A DNA stretch of 64,000 bases from Porphyromonas sp. GTDB lineage: Bacteria > Bacteroidota > Bacteroidia > Bacteroidales > Porphyromonadaceae. Under the pieces are notes generated by a model. That model ran no database searches. It was not told the DNA's origin and saw only the letters and a list, made by a program, of their open reading frames with translations. This document shows positions 30,403 to 40,596 of the stretch, in pieces. Position numbers and translations under genes: made by a program. The stretch spans positions 248,001 to 312,000 of the forward strand of contig JALFBN010000003.1 of assembly GCA_022772085.1 (NCBI GenBank), given 5' to 3'. Within the stretch, counting starts at the first letter, position 1. Every line of letters starts with the position of its first letter.

Positions 30403-30523
30403 TGGGTGGTGTAGTAGAGAGTTCGACACCTAGTAAATCGGGTATAGCTCTCCACTTGGCCAAGATAAAGCAGTGTATGTAACGACAGCAAATAGAATAA
30501 ATAAGCCCATAACGTAATAAAAG

Positions 30524-32275
30524 ATGAAAGATTTCTTGAAGATGTTCTTAGCCTCTATGCTGGGATTCATCGTAGCCTCGGTTATACTCACCTGCATCAG
30601 TGCATTTCTGTTTGTAGGGGTTATAGCGATTGTAGCCTCTAAAGCTCAAACGAACACAAAAATTCCCAATGAATCTGTTTTGGTTGTCGATCTCTCTACC
30701 ATCAAGGAGATTGAGAGTGGATCGCCCTTTGATAATTTTCTAGATCCCGAAAAGGAACGCACTTTAACGCTAACAGAAGTCATTCACAGCATTCGTTATG
30801 CAGCAGAAAATCCTCATATTGAAGGAATCTATCTGACAAGCTCGACACCCGATGCAGGATTGGCTTCCATCGACGATGTGCGTAACGCGCTCAAAGAATT
30901 CAAAGAATCAGGTAAGTTCATCATATCTTATGCCGATCAGTACAGTCAAAAGGGCTATTACCTGGCCTCTGTTGCTGATAAGATCTATCTCAATCCGCAA
31001 GGTGCGATAGACCTTGACGGTATGTACGTATCCAACGTATTCTACAAAAACGCTCTAGAAAAATTCGGGGTCTCTATGCAGGTCTTTAAAGTAGGAACCT
31101 ACAAAGGTGCCGTAGAACCTTTCATCTTGGATAGGCTTAGCGAACCTAACCGTGCCCAGATCACCTCCTTTGCCTCAGAGCTTTGGGACAACATCCTCAC
31201 AGGCATTGCTCAGGAGCGGAAGCTATCAGTGGATTCACTTCGTGCCATCGTGGATCGTGCCCCTACCTTCTTCCCTCAAGAAGAACTTGTTGCTGCCAAA
31301 CTCGTTGACAAACTCTGCTATGAACGCGAGGTAATGGACATACTCGAAAATGATTATGGAATAGATCCCGATAATACTGTTAGCCTAGCTCAAGTATATG
31401 ACAGAGAACATCGTTACGACAATTCGGGAGAGGGTACGGTTAAGGTGCTCTACGCAGAAGGAGAAATCACCTCAGGCGTAGAATATGGTACCATTACCGA
31501 AGGCCTTGTGGGACGCTTGCTAGATGTTGCTGATGATGACGATGTAGATGCTGTTGTACTACGCGTAAATTCGCCGGGGGGTAGTAGCTATATATCGGAT
31601 CAGATTTGGGATGCCGTACACTATACCAAGACGAAAAAGCCCATCGTTGTATCTATGGGCGACTATGCCGCATCAGGAGGGTACTACATATCCTGCGCCT
31701 CCAACTATATTTTTGCCGAGCCTTCTACAATTACGGGTTCTATCGGCATCTACGGTCTATTCCCCAACTTTGCGGGTACGGCTCAGAAACTCGCCATTAC
31801 GGAAGATGGTGTCAAAACCGGGAAATTTGCAGACTTCGGTAATGTGTTCCGCCCTATGACGGACGAAGAGAGAGCTCTCATGCAACGTCATATTGAGCGT
31901 GGATATGATACTTTTTTAACCCGTGTTGCAGAGGGTCGAAAACTATCCAAAGCACAAGTGGATAGTGTAGCACAAGGTCGTGTTTGGACGGGTAAACAGG
32001 CTCTACAACGTCACCTCGTAGACGCACTGGGTAATTTGGATGATGCTATTGCCAAAGCCTCGCAACTTGCAGGGCTCGAAACGCCTAAAGTATGGTACGA
32101 GTCGGCCCGCCAAGATAAATTCTCAAACCTCATGGATCGCTATCTATCTCAGGGTTCAGAGAGGGTGGCTAATACGATCCTTACCGAAGAAGAAATCGAA
32201 ACATTGAAAAAAGCAAGACTACTGCGGAGCACAACGGGAGTACAAGCCCGTATGCTCTACGATATTCAATTCTAA
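30524..32275 (+). CDS. sppA: Signal peptide peptidase SppA, long (67K) type
   Basis: Membrane-bound serine protease that degrades cleaved signal peptides on the periplasmic side. 583 residues with one N-terminal membrane helix (about 9-40). It is a tandem of two SppA domains. The catalytic Lys194 is in the N-terminal domain (TYKGAVEPF) and the nucleophile Ser384 in the C-terminal domain (AASGGYYIS), the Ser/Lys dyad arrangement of E. coli SppA. It has its own likely promoter and is followed by lpxK after 145 bp. Confidence 0.95.
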   Translation: MKDFLKMFLASMLGFIVASVILTCISAFLFVGVIAIVASKAQTNTKIPNESVLVVDLSTIKEIESGSPFDNFLDPEKERTLTLTEVIHSIRYAAENPHIEGIYLTSSTPDAGLASIDDVRNALKEFKESGKFIISYADQYSQKGYYLASVADKIYLNPQGAIDLDGMYVSNVFYKNALEKFGVSMQVFKVGTYKGAVEPFILDRLSEPNRAQITSFASELWDNILTGIAQERKLSVDSLRAIVDRAPTFFPQEELVAAKLVDKLCYEREVMDILENDYGIDPDNTVSLAQVYDREHRYDNSGEGTVKVLYAEGEITSGVEYGTITEGLVGRLLDVADDDDVDAVVLRVNSPGGSSYISDQIWDAVHYTKTKKPIVVSMGDYAASGGYYISCASNYIFAEPSTITGSIGIYGLFPNFAGTAQKLAITEDGVKTGKFADFGNVFRPMTDEERALMQRHIERGYDTFLTRVAEGRKLSKAQVDSVAQGRVWTGKQALQRHLVDALGNLDDAIAKASQLAGLETPKVWYESARQDKFSNLMDRYLSQGSERVANTILTEEEIETLKKARLLRSTTGVQARMLYDIQF

Positions 32276-32420
32276 AAGACAATCGTAAGCGAGGGGAGGA
32301 AGAGCTCGGAGAAATGAGCCCTCCCTCCCGGGATTTTAGACTAGAGATTCTTTACCAAAAGGTCTGACTCCCTTAGAGTCCTCTCCCCTGATTACTATCC
32401 TCCGGATCAAAAAGAGTACA

Positions 32421-33503
32421 ATGAAAGCAACCGGCATATCCCCTTGGCTTAGTCCACTAGCGCACCTCTATGGTGTGGGGGTACATTTGCGTAATTGGTT
32501 GTACGACAAAGAGATCCTATCCAGCAAATCTTACCCAATCCCAACGATATGCGTTGGAAACTTGGCGGTAGGGGGAACAGGAAAAACGCCCATGGTGGAG
32601 TACCTCTTGGAAATGCTCCAAAGCGAATATCGAGTTGCCGTAGTCAGTCGTGGCTACAAGCGAAAGACCAAAGGGTTAATCCATGCCACAAATCACTCTA
32701 CGGCTCAAGAGATTGGAGATGAACCCAAACAAATCCTAGAGAAATATCCCTCTACAACTTTGGTCATAGAAGGGAATAGGAGGCGTGCCATAGAGTATAT
32801 CTTATCTCTTCCCCAGGAGAGTCGGCCTCATGTGATTTTGCTGGATGATGGCTATCAGCACCGCCAACTCAAAGCCTCCCTATACCTACTTCTTACCGAT
32901 TATGAACATCCCTTTACCGAGGATCGCCTGCTCCCCGCAGGGAGATTGCGCGAACCCACTAAGGGACGCTTGCGTGCCGATGCCGTAATTGTGACGCGTT
33001 GTCCTCAAGATATGCAGCCGATTACTCGGCGTATCATGGAGCGACAGTTGTCTTTATATCCTCATCAGGCGGTCTTTTTCTCCAGTATCCTGTATGGAGA
33101 TTTTGTACCTCTATACCCAAGTGATCAAAGAGAGCCTCCTCCCTCCATGTGGCCTTCACGCAATAGCCGTATCCTTGCTGTTGCAGGGATTGCCCGACCG
33201 GAGCAATTCTTCAGCGAACTAAAGGGACGTTTCAAGGAGGTCGTAGAATGTAGATTCCACGATCACCACGCTTTTTCTCAGTCAGATATAGATAAGATGG
33301 AGTCGCGGTTACACACCACAAGTGACTACCTCATTCTCACAGAAAAGGATGCCGTACGCCTAAAGGACAGCACTCTTGCACTATCTGAAACCCTTCGCAA
33401 ACGCATTTTTTATTTACCGATCCGTCCACTCTTTTTAGGCTCCGGAGCCGAACGACTCAAACAACTTATTCACACAACGATACAGAAGTATCCCACCAGA
33501 TAA
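32421..33503 (+). CDS. lpxK: Tetraacyldisaccharide 4'-kinase
   Basis: Phosphorylates the 4' position of the lipid A precursor at the inner membrane. 360 residues. The N-terminal hydrophobic segment is followed by the P-loop VGGTGKTP (about residues 56-63), SRGYKRKTKG, DEPKQI and LLDDGYQHRQL, the LpxK signatures. This confirms a Gram-negative with lipid A. It lies in a row with thiL and mlaEF. Confidence 0.95.
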   Translation: MKATGISPWLSPLAHLYGVGVHLRNWLYDKEILSSKSYPIPTICVGNLAVGGTGKTPMVEYLLEMLQSEYRVAVVSRGYKRKTKGLIHATNHSTAQEIGDEPKQILEKYPSTTLVIEGNRRRAIEYILSLPQESRPHVILLDDGYQHRQLKASLYLLLTDYEHPFTEDRLLPAGRLREPTKGRLRADAVIVTRCPQDMQPITRRIMERQLSLYPHQAVFFSSILYGDFVPLYPSDQREPPPSMWPSRNSRILAVAGIARPEQFFSELKGRFKEVVECRFHDHHAFSQSDIDKMESRLHTTSDYLILTEKDAVRLKDSTLALSETLRKRIFYLPIRPLFLGSGAERLKQLIHTTIQKYPTR

Positions 33504-33535
33504 TCACCAACTTCACATACAAACAAAAGAGAATT

Positions 33536-34585
33536 ATGCCAACTCCAATTTCCGAATTGGGTGAGTTTGCTTTGATTGAACGACTGACCCAACAACATAA
33601 GACCACCCAAGCCTCTACCCTCAAAGGGGTAGGTGATGATGCTGCTGTATTACAAACTCCCGAAGGGCAGTCACAAGTGATCACAACCGATCTTCTCCTA
33701 GAGGGGATACACTTTGACCTCACCTATGTTCCTTTGAAGCATCTCGGCTATAAAGCAGTAATGGTCAATCTGTCGGATGTATTCGCCATGAATGCCCAAC
33801 CTACCCAGATCACTGTATCGATCGGAATCTCTTCCAAATTTTCCGTAGAGCAAATAGATGAATTTTATGAGGGGGTCTATCTCGCAGCATCCCGATTTGG
33901 TGTAGATGTCGTGGGGGGAGATACCAGTGCATCTCTGAATGGATTGGTCATTAGTATTACAGCGATAGGATATGCTCCTAAGGAGGATATTGTATACCGT
34001 AGCGGAGCTAAACCCACTGACCTCATCTGTGTTTCGGGTAATTTGGGTGCAGCCTACATGGGACTTATGCTCCTAGAACGTGAGAAGCGAGTATTTGAGG
34101 CCGATCCCACTCCCTACTTCTCACCGGACTTTGATGGTAGAGAATACCTAATTGAACGACAACTAAAGCCCGAAGCTCGAGGTGATGTAATCGCCGTATT
34201 ACGGGGCCACGGTATTCGTCCGACCGCCATGCTTGATATATCCGATGGGCTTTCAAGCGAATTGCTCCACCTTGCTAAAGCTAGTGGTGTGGGTATTCGT
34301 CTCTACGAAGAGCGCATCCCTATAGATCATGAGACCCATTCGGCGGCTTCGGATCTCCACCTATCACCCTTTGGAGTGGCTCTCAATGGGGGAGAAGATT
34401 ATGAACTACTCTTTACCATACCCCTATCATATGCCGACGAAATCAATAAGATCGCGGGGATTCAGATTATAGGACATACAACTGAAGCCGAAGAAGGTAC
34501 AATCATGATTACCTGTGATGGATCGCTCGTACCCATCGAAGCACAAGGTTGGAACGCTCAAAAGAAATTATCGGAGCAACAGTAA
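33536..34585 (+). CDS. thiL: Thiamine-monophosphate kinase
   Basis: ATP-dependent phosphorylation of thiamine monophosphate to thiamine diphosphate. 349 residues. It has the N-terminal SELGEFALIERL, GVGDDAAVL, VNLSDVFAMNA, GGDTSAS and LDISDGLSSEL motifs with the acidic Mg-binding residues. The TAA stop shares its last base with the next ATG (TAATG), so translation of mlaE is coupled although the functions differ. Confidence 0.95.
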   Translation: MPTPISELGEFALIERLTQQHKTTQASTLKGVGDDAAVLQTPEGQSQVITTDLLLEGIHFDLTYVPLKHLGYKAVMVNLSDVFAMNAQPTQITVSIGISSKFSVEQIDEFYEGVYLAASRFGVDVVGGDTSASLNGLVISITAIGYAPKEDIVYRSGAKPTDLICVSGNLGAAYMGLMLLEREKRVFEADPTPYFSPDFDGREYLIERQLKPEARGDVIAVLRGHGIRPTAMLDISDGLSSELLHLAKASGVGIRLYEERIPIDHETHSAASDLHLSPFGVALNGGEDYELLFTIPLSYADEINKIAGIQIIGHTTEAEEGTIMITCDGSLVPIEAQGWNAQKKLSEQQ

Positions 34586-35364
34586 TGGAAGAAAAAAATA
34601 CTCCCAAGAGATTGGGATTTTTCGCGCATTCTCTAAAAGCTGTCGGTGAGTATAGCCTACTGATGAAGCAGGTATTTCGTCGACCTGCTCGCTGGAGTAT
34701 GTTCTTTAAGCAACTAGTACATGAGATTGCTAAGATTGGGTTAGATTCGCTTTTGATCGTTATAATCATTTCCTTTTTTATCGGGACGGTCATAACCATT
34801 CAACTTGCAATCAATATCAGTTCGCCCATGATCCCTCGCTTCACAATCGGATACTCCACTCGAGAGATCATATTATTGGAGTTTTCATCCTCGATTATGT
34901 GTCTAATCCTTGCAGGAAAAATCGGATCGAGCATTGCATCCGAATTGGGGACCATGAGAGTAACCGAACAGATTGATGCTCTAGAGGTCATGGGGATCAA
35001 TTCGGCGAATTTCTTAATCCTACCTAAAATAATTGGCCTACTTCTCTTCATTCCTATACTCTCCATTATCAGTATGGCAACGGCCATTGGCGGAGGGTTT
35101 CTTGCCACCTTCGTGACATCGACCCTATCGGCAGAGGACTTTGAATATGGAATGCAACTCTTCTTTAAACCCTCTAACGTGCTCTACTCCATCATAAAGA
35201 GCCTTGTATACGCCTTTATTATCACCTCAGGGTCAAGCTATTTTGGATATTATGTAAGAGGAGGAGCCTTGGGGGTGGGTGTGGCAAGTACCAATGCCGT
35301 AGTAACAAGTAGCGTTCTAATCCTCCTCGCTGATGTATTACTAACCAACTTACTCCTTATCTAA
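34585..35364 (+). CDS. MlaE-family lipid ABC transporter permease
   Basis: Inner-membrane subunit of an MCE-type phospholipid transporter that maintains outer-membrane asymmetry. 259 residues from ATG 34585 (one-base overlap with thiL). It has five or so hydrophobic helices and the ELGTMRVTEQIDALEVMGIN coupling region (about residues 118-137). The ATPase gene follows after 2 bp. The MCE substrate-binding protein (MlaD) is not in the next gene, so it is encoded elsewhere. Confidence 0.92.
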   Translation: MEEKNTPKRLGFFAHSLKAVGEYSLLMKQVFRRPARWSMFFKQLVHEIAKIGLDSLLIVIIISFFIGTVITIQLAINISSPMIPRFTIGYSTREIILLEFSSSIMCLILAGKIGSSIASELGTMRVTEQIDALEVMGINSANFLILPKIIGLLLFIPILSIISMATAIGGGFLATFVTSTLSAEDFEYGMQLFFKPSNVLYSIIKSLVYAFIITSGSSYFGYYVRGGALGVGVASTNAVVTSSVLILLADVLLTNLLLI

Positions 35365-35366
35365 GT

Positions 35367-36083
35367 ATGATCGAAGTACACAATCTTGTGAAAGAATTTG
35401 AGGATAAAACAGTACTGAAAGGGGTATCTGCCAACTTCAAAAGCGCAACGGTCAACCTGATTATCGGCAGGAGTGGAGCAGGTAAAACGATTTTTCTCAA
35501 ATCGCTCATAGGGCTCGTAACTCCAACAAGCGGTGAAATCCTATTTGACGGAGAGGATGTACTCCACTTCGATAAGGACCAACAAAAGCAACTCTACCAA
35601 AAGATGGGAGTAATCTTCCAAGGGTCTGCTCTTTTTGACAATATGACCGTTTTGGAGAATGTACAGTTTCCTTTGGATATGTTTATGCGCAAACCGCTCA
35701 AGATCAGGAGGAGTATTGCCCAAGAGTATGTCAAGAAGGTCGGCTTGTCCGATGCGATGAACAAATATCCCTCCGCCATCAGTGGGGGAATGATGAAGCG
35801 TGCTGCTATCGCTCGTGCGCTAGTAACTCATCCCAAATATCTATTTTGTGATGAACCCAATTCGGGGCTAGATCCAAAGACAGGGGGGCAAATTGATCAA
35901 CTGATCATGAGCCTGACAAAGGAATTTGGTGTAACAACCATCATCAACACGCATGACATGAACTCCGTGCACAACATTGGAGAGCACATCTTATTCCTCC
36001 ACCACGGAGAAAAGAATTGGGAGGGGAGCTCCGCCGAAATAGAATGCATGGGTACTCCTGAGCTGAGGAGATTCATCATATAA
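35367..36083 (+). CDS. MlaF-family lipid ABC transporter ATP-binding protein
   Basis: 238 residues. Walker A GRSGAGKT (about residues 34-41, with T in place of S), Q-loop IFQGSALFDNMTV, signature ISGGMMKRAAIARAL and Walker B YLFCDEPNSGLDP. ISGGM and NSGLDP are hallmarks of the Mkl/MlaF group. It works with the MlaE-like permease just upstream. Confidence 0.94.
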   Translation: MIEVHNLVKEFEDKTVLKGVSANFKSATVNLIIGRSGAGKTIFLKSLIGLVTPTSGEILFDGEDVLHFDKDQQKQLYQKMGVIFQGSALFDNMTVLENVQFPLDMFMRKPLKIRRSIAQEYVKKVGLSDAMNKYPSAISGGMMKRAAIARALVTHPKYLFCDEPNSGLDPKTGGQIDQLIMSLTKEFGVTTIINTHDMNSVHNIGEHILFLHHGEKNWEGSSAEIECMGTPELRRFII

Positions 36084-36154
36084 ATACCCTCTTCACCTTA
36101 TTTGATACACAGATTCCAACCCTTTGGGATTCCCCTCAATACCCTATTTTTGTC

Positions 36155-36162
36155 TACCTTTG
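36155..36162 (+). promoter_or_regulatory. -7 promoter element of proS
   Basis: TACCTTTG followed by C, about 40 bp before the ATG. The -33 region is not well conserved. Confidence 0.55.
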
Positions 36163-36201
36163 CATCCAAATAAAACAGATCAATCAGTATAAACTGTACT
36201 T

Positions 36202-37683
36202 ATGGCAAAAGAGATAAAGGAACTTACTCCTCGTAGCGAAAATTACTCACAATGGTATCAAGACCTAGTAACCAAGGCAGATCTTGCGGAGAACTCTGCC
36301 GTACGAGGGTGCATGGTCATCAAACCCTATGGCTACGCTATATGGGAAAAGATGCAGGCAGAATTGGATCGAAGATTCAAGGAGACAGGACACGTTAATG
36401 CCTACTTTCCTCTGTTCATACCCAAGAGCTATCTAAGTCGAGAAGCTGATCACGTTGAGGGGTTTGCCAAAGAGTGTGCCGTAGTAACACACTACCGACT
36501 CAAAAACAGTCCGGACGGCAGTGGTGTCGTTGTAGATCCAGAAGCCAAGTTAGAAGAAGAGCTCATCGTGCGCCCCACCTCCGAAACGATCATTTGGAGT
36601 ACCTATAAAAACTGGATACAAAGCTATCGAGACCTCCCCATTCTCTGCAACCAGTGGGCCAATGTAGTGCGTTGGGAAATGCGTACCCGACTATTCCTCC
36701 GTACAGCCGAGTTCCTTTGGCAAGAGGGACATACAGCTCACGCCACGCGTGAGGAAGCCGTTGCCGAAGCTGAGAAGATGTTAGAGGTATATGCCGACTT
36801 TGCCGAGAAAGTATTAGCAGTGCCCGTTGTCCGTGGAGTAAAAAGCGAAACAGAACGCTTCGCAGGGGCTGTAGACACCTATACGATTGAAGCGTTGATG
36901 CAAGATGGGAAGGCTCTCCAGTCAGGGACTTCGCACTTCCTGGGACAAAATTTTGCCAAGGCCTTTGATGTACAATTCCTTAATAAAGAGGGACAGAGAG
37001 AACTCGTTTGGGCTACCTCTTGGGGCGTTTCTACTCGATTGATGGGGGCTCTCATCATGTCCCACTCCGATGATAACGGATTAGTACTGCCTCCTTCATT
37101 AGCACCTCTTCAGGTGGTTATTGTACCTATTTACAAGACAGAAGAGCACCTTGATGCCATCCGCAATAAGATCAAGCCTCTTATCCAAGAACTCAGGACA
37201 CGTGGCATAAGTGTAAAGCTGGATGACAACGATAATAAAAAACCCGGATGGAAGTTTGCAGAGTATGAACTCAAAGGGGTACCTGTACGCCTAGCCCTCG
37301 GAGCAAGAGATTTGGAACAAGGAACCGTAGAGGTTGCTCGCCGTGATACTCTTACCAAGGAAACGGTTAGCTTCGAAGGCATTGCAGACTATATTGCTTC
37401 ACTATTGGAGGATATCCAGAAGAATATCTACAATAAGGCTCTCGCCTTCCGTGAAGCAAGCACCCGTACAGTCGATAGCTACGAAGAATTTAAGATAGAA
37501 ATCGAGAAGGGTGGCTTTATCCTAGCACACTGGGACGGAACGCCTGAGACTGAAGCGCTGATCAAGGAAGAGACCAAGGCAACGATCCGTTGCGTACCCC
37601 TTGATGGAGATCCGACTCCCGGGGTATGTATGGTCACTGGTAAGCCCTCCAAGCAACGCGTTTTATTTGCAAGAGCTTACTAA
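36202..37683 (+). CDS. proS: Prolyl-tRNA synthetase, archaeal/eukaryote-like short type
   Basis: Charges tRNA-Pro. 493 residues, lacking the editing insertion of the E. coli type. It has class II motifs: [12 protein letters not shown], the motif 2 arginine in [21 protein letters not shown] (about residues 156-176, given by position), and the anticodon-binding and C-terminal domains. The C terminus ends in Arg-Ala-Tyr; a terminal Tyr is typical of this type. It has its own promoter element, and a terminator follows. Confidence 0.96.
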   Translation: MAKEIKELTPRSENYSQWYQDLVTKADLAENSAVRGCMVIKPYGYAIWEKMQAELDRRFKETGHVNAYFPLFIPKSYLSREADHVEGFAKECAVVTHYRLKNSPDGSGVVVDPEAKLEEELIVRPTSETIIWSTYKNWIQSYRDLPILCNQWANVVRWEMRTRLFLRTAEFLWQEGHTAHATREEAVAEAEKMLEVYADFAEKVLAVPVVRGVKSETERFAGAVDTYTIEALMQDGKALQSGTSHFLGQNFAKAFDVQFLNKEGQRELVWATSWGVSTRLMGALIMSHSDDNGLVLPPSLAPLQVVIVPIYKTEEHLDAIRNKIKPLIQELRTRGISVKLDDNDNKKPGWKFAEYELKGVPVRLALGARDLEQGTVEVARRDTLTKETVSFEGIADYIASLLEDIQKNIYNKALAFREASTRTVDSYEEFKIEIEKGGFILAHWDGTPETEALIKEETKATIRCVPLDGDPTPGVCMVTGKPSKQRVLFARAY

Positions 37684-37710
37684 AAGGTTCATATACAAAA
37701 TTAAAGAGAG

Positions 37711-37754
37711 CCTTAGGAGTATGACTAACGCAAGAGTTGTACCCTAAGGTTTTT
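37711..37754 (+). terminator. Rho-independent terminator after proS
   Basis: CCTTAGG (37711-37717) pairs with CCTAAGG (37743-37749), with a small inner AAC/GTT helix, followed by TTTTT. It is not a preQ1 aptamer despite standing before queC. Confidence 0.75.
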
Positions 37755-37777
37755 CGTGTTCTTATTTAGGTCTAAAA

Positions 37778-38458
37778 ATGTCTTTTACAACCCAACATAA
37801 TAGTATAAAAAATGGGCTTATTGTACTCTCGGGAGGACTTGACAGTACAACCCTCTTGTATGACCACCGCGAGGAGATCGCCCTAGCCGTCACTTTTGAC
37901 TATGGGTCTAAGCACAACCATAATGAAATCCCCTGTGCACAGTTTCATTGCCGGTGTTTAGGTATTGAGCACTTAATCATCCCCTTGAGCTTTATGGGGC
38001 AGTACTTCCGTAGTGACCTACTACTGTCTGGGGGAGAGATCCCCACCGGTACGTACAACGAAGAGAATATGCAAGCCACGGTGGTACCCTTCCGCAACGG
38101 TATTATGCTCAGTATTGCCGCAGGACTAGCCGAAAGCAGAAATCTCAAACGCATCTTTATCGCCAATCATTTTGGAGACCATACTATCTATCCCGATTGC
38201 AGAGCTTCCTTTATAGAGCCGATGCAACTGGCAATGCGATCGGGGACTTCTAATCAAGTAGAACTGATCGCCCCCTACACCCAATTATCAAAAGATCAGA
38301 TCGTGGCCCTTGGGGCTTCTCTCGGTATTGACTATGCCTCCACATGGAGTTGTTATCAAGGTGGGGAGGTACAGTGCGGTATATGTGCTACGTGCCAAGA
38401 GCGCAAGGAGGCTTTTTCTCAAGCTGGGATTATAGATCCGACTACATATCTACAATAA
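37778..38458 (+). CDS. queC: 7-cyano-7-deazaguanine synthase QueC
   Basis: Makes preQ0 from 7-carboxy-7-deazaguanine for queuosine in tRNA. 226 residues. It has the PP-loop LSGGLDSTTLL near residue 17, DYGSKHN, and the zinc-binding set SCYQGGEVQCGICATC near the C terminus with four Cys. No queD or queE is adjacent. The short start region has no clear promoter, but it follows a terminator, so one must exist between 37755 and 37777 or read-through occurs. Confidence 0.95.
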   Translation: MSFTTQHNSIKNGLIVLSGGLDSTTLLYDHREEIALAVTFDYGSKHNHNEIPCAQFHCRCLGIEHLIIPLSFMGQYFRSDLLLSGGEIPTGTYNEENMQATVVPFRNGIMLSIAAGLAESRNLKRIFIANHFGDHTIYPDCRASFIEPMQLAMRSGTSNQVELIAPYTQLSKDQIVALGASLGIDYASTWSCYQGGEVQCGICATCQERKEAFSQAGIIDPTTYLQ

Positions 38459-38478
38459 TTGCAAAAAGTCTAAGATTC

Positions 38479-40482
38479 ATGGAAGTAGCCCCCATACAGA
38501 TACCTGACCCCGATAATATCGAGATGCATTACCTCCTGCAACTAATACAGGAGACCAAGCGCAATATATTCCTCACAGGTCGAGCAGGAACCGGTAAGAG
38601 TACCTTACTCCGCTACGTCAGCTCCCATACTTCAAAGGAGCACGTGATATTAGCACCTACGGGTATATCGGCTCTCAACGCCGGGGGGCAAACAATCCAT
38701 TCCTTTTTTCGCCTACCGTTTAGTCCTATACCACCTACGGACAAGGAGCTTCTGCGTAATTCTCTCAAAAAGATCCGCAAGGAACAACGCAAACTCATCA
38801 ATAAATTGGAGCTGATTATCATAGACGAGGTCTCCATGGTGCGAGCCGATGTTATTGATGCTATCGACTATCTGTTGCGTGTGATTAGGGGACTTATGTC
38901 CGTCCCTTTCGGGGGAGTCCAAATGCTTTTTGTCGGTGATCTTTTTCAGTTAGAACCCGTTGTTACACGAGGGGAGATGGATATTATAAGCCGATTCTAT
39001 AAAACATCTTTTTTCTACGGAGCTGTGGCATTTGATACAGAGCAGCCTTTGCTCATAGAGTTGAGCAAAGTGTATCGGCAAACAGACAAAGAGTTTGTTT
39101 CTATTCTAGACCGTATCCGCACAGGAGTTACTACAAACGAAGATGTGGCACTACTTAATGGGCGTAGTACCAATCAAACAACCAAAGAGCCTCATAGTAC
39201 AGAGTTTAATATAACTCTAACCTCCCGACGCGACAGAGCCATGGCCATTAACGAAGAGGCTCTAGAGCAACTTAATACAGAGGAAGAGCGATTCCAAGGA
39301 AGTATTGTAGGAGAATTTCCTGAAAGCACCCTCCCCACAGATCTTTCCCTTTCTCTCAAACGAGGCGCACAGATCATGTTTATTGCCAATGATCCCAACC
39401 ACGAATGGGTAAACGGATCTCTAGGACGTTATTTGGGATCTAATGAGGAATTTGGATTTCTAGAAATAGAATTAGAGGATGGACGGGAGTGCCAAGTGGA
39501 ACCCTATACCTGGGAAAATAAACGGTATACACTTGATGAAACAAATAATTCCATAGAGGAAGAGGTCATAGGTAAATTCACCCAATATCCATTGCGTTTA
39601 GCCTGGGCTATCACGATACATAAGAGTCAGGGGCTAACTTTCGATAACGCCACCATAGACTTTTCGGATGGAACCTTTGCAGCAGGTCAGGCTTACGTTG
39701 CCTTAAGTCGTTGCCGTACGCTAGAGGGTATGAAGTTGGTATGTCCTTTTCAAAAGCATGATGTGATCACCCGCCCGGCCATAATAGAGTACTACCGATC
39801 AGTAGCGAATCCCGAACAGCTCAAAAGCTCCCTAAAAACAAGTCGTGCTAATGCGCTCTATCAATCAGCCATAAGCCTACTCAACAAGGGCGATTTATAT
39901 CAAGCAATCACTCGCTTTGGAGAAGCCCTCAAAGAGGAAAATATCTTTGATAACCCTCGAGCCCAACGATTGCTACTCCACAAACTCTATCAAGTAGAAT
40001 CGGTGATCGCACAACAAAAGAAGCGATCTTCTCAAACGTCTAAAAGCAAGAAGCAGATTGAACAGCTCTGCCAAGAGTATATCGAAATGGGGGATCAATG
40101 TATCCATGAATATGATGATGCCACCTCTGCAATCAAAAACTACGATAAAGCATTAGCTTTAGATCCGCTACAACCTACGGCCATCGCTCATAAAGCCTTT
40201 ACCTTGCGATCAACCGGGCATATCCAAGAGGCTCTTCAGTTGCTCCAAGAGGCCTACAAAAAACTATTCCGTAACTTAGAGATTGCTGTACAGTTTGCGC
40301 TTACTCACTTGGAACTAGGATCGGACAGAGAAGCTTATAAAATACTTAGTAGAGCTGCTACGGAATACCCAACAAACAGAATACTTTTACAACAGCTCGT
40401 AGACCTCGCTAAGAGGCTCGATTACAAAGACGAAATGCGTCGATACCAAATCCTGCTAAAAAAATCGGACGAAGAATGCTAA
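38479..40482 (+). CDS. PIF1/RecD-like helicase with C-terminal TPR domain
   Basis: 667 residues from ATG 38479. N-terminal SF1B helicase: Walker A GRAGTGKST (34-42), PTGISALNAGGQTIHSFF, Walker B IIIDEVSMVRADV, and the late ITIHKSQGLTFDNATID with YVALSRC (UvrD_C_2-like). From about residue 460 the protein becomes a helical region with TPR-like units (for example CQEYIEMGDQCI and AIKNYDKALALDPLQPTAIAHKA). Bacteroidetes carry such helicase-TPR proteins; the role is unknown, presumably DNA repair or replication linked to protein binding. It is the last protein-coding gene before the tRNA and prophage. Confidence 0.9.
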   Translation: MEVAPIQIPDPDNIEMHYLLQLIQETKRNIFLTGRAGTGKSTLLRYVSSHTSKEHVILAPTGISALNAGGQTIHSFFRLPFSPIPPTDKELLRNSLKKIRKEQRKLINKLELIIIDEVSMVRADVIDAIDYLLRVIRGLMSVPFGGVQMLFVGDLFQLEPVVTRGEMDIISRFYKTSFFYGAVAFDTEQPLLIELSKVYRQTDKEFVSILDRIRTGVTTNEDVALLNGRSTNQTTKEPHSTEFNITLTSRRDRAMAINEEALEQLNTEEERFQGSIVGEFPESTLPTDLSLSLKRGAQIMFIANDPNHEWVNGSLGRYLGSNEEFGFLEIELEDGRECQVEPYTWENKRYTLDETNNSIEEEVIGKFTQYPLRLAWAITIHKSQGLTFDNATIDFSDGTFAAGQAYVALSRCRTLEGMKLVCPFQKHDVITRPAIIEYYRSVANPEQLKSSLKTSRANALYQSAISLLNKGDLYQAITRFGEALKEENIFDNPRAQRLLLHKLYQVESVIAQQKKRSSQTSKSKKQIEQLCQEYIEMGDQCIHEYDDATSAIKNYDKALALDPLQPTAIAHKAFTLRSTGHIQEALQLLQEAYKKLFRNLEIAVQFALTHLELGSDREAYKILSRAATEYPTNRILLQQLVDLAKRLDYKDEMRRYQILLKKSDEEC

Positions 40483-40500
40483 TAGTTTCCCAAATATAGG

Positions 40501-40508
40501 TATCTTTG
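40501..40508 (+). promoter_or_regulatory. -7 promoter element of tRNA-Ala
   Basis: TATCTTTG followed by C, 14 bp before the mature tRNA 5' end, ideal spacing for a tRNA promoter. Confidence 0.65.
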
Positions 40509-40522
40509 CAAACGAATTATTT

Positions 40523-40596
40523 GGGGCATTAGCTCATCTGGCTAGAGCGCGACACTGGCAGTGTCGAGGTGATCGGTTCGAGTCCGATATGCTCCA
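40523..40596 (+). tRNA. tRNA-Ala (anticodon GGC)
   Basis: Full cloverleaf: acceptor stem GGGGCAT with ATGCTCC, D-arm around AGCTCATCTGGCTAGAGC, anticodon stem CGACA/TGTCG with loop CTGGCAG giving anticodon GGC at 40557-40559 (reads GCC/GCU Ala), and a T-arm with GGTTCGAGTCC. The discriminator base is A40596 and CCA is not encoded. It has its own promoter element. The prophage begins on its 3' side, so the tRNA 3' end is a likely attachment site. Confidence 0.93.

Noticed and set aside
37711-37754. PreQ1 riboswitch ahead of queC
   Set aside because: The hairpin followed by TTTTT is a simple terminator after proS; the short A-rich pseudoknot features of preQ1 aptamers are absent.
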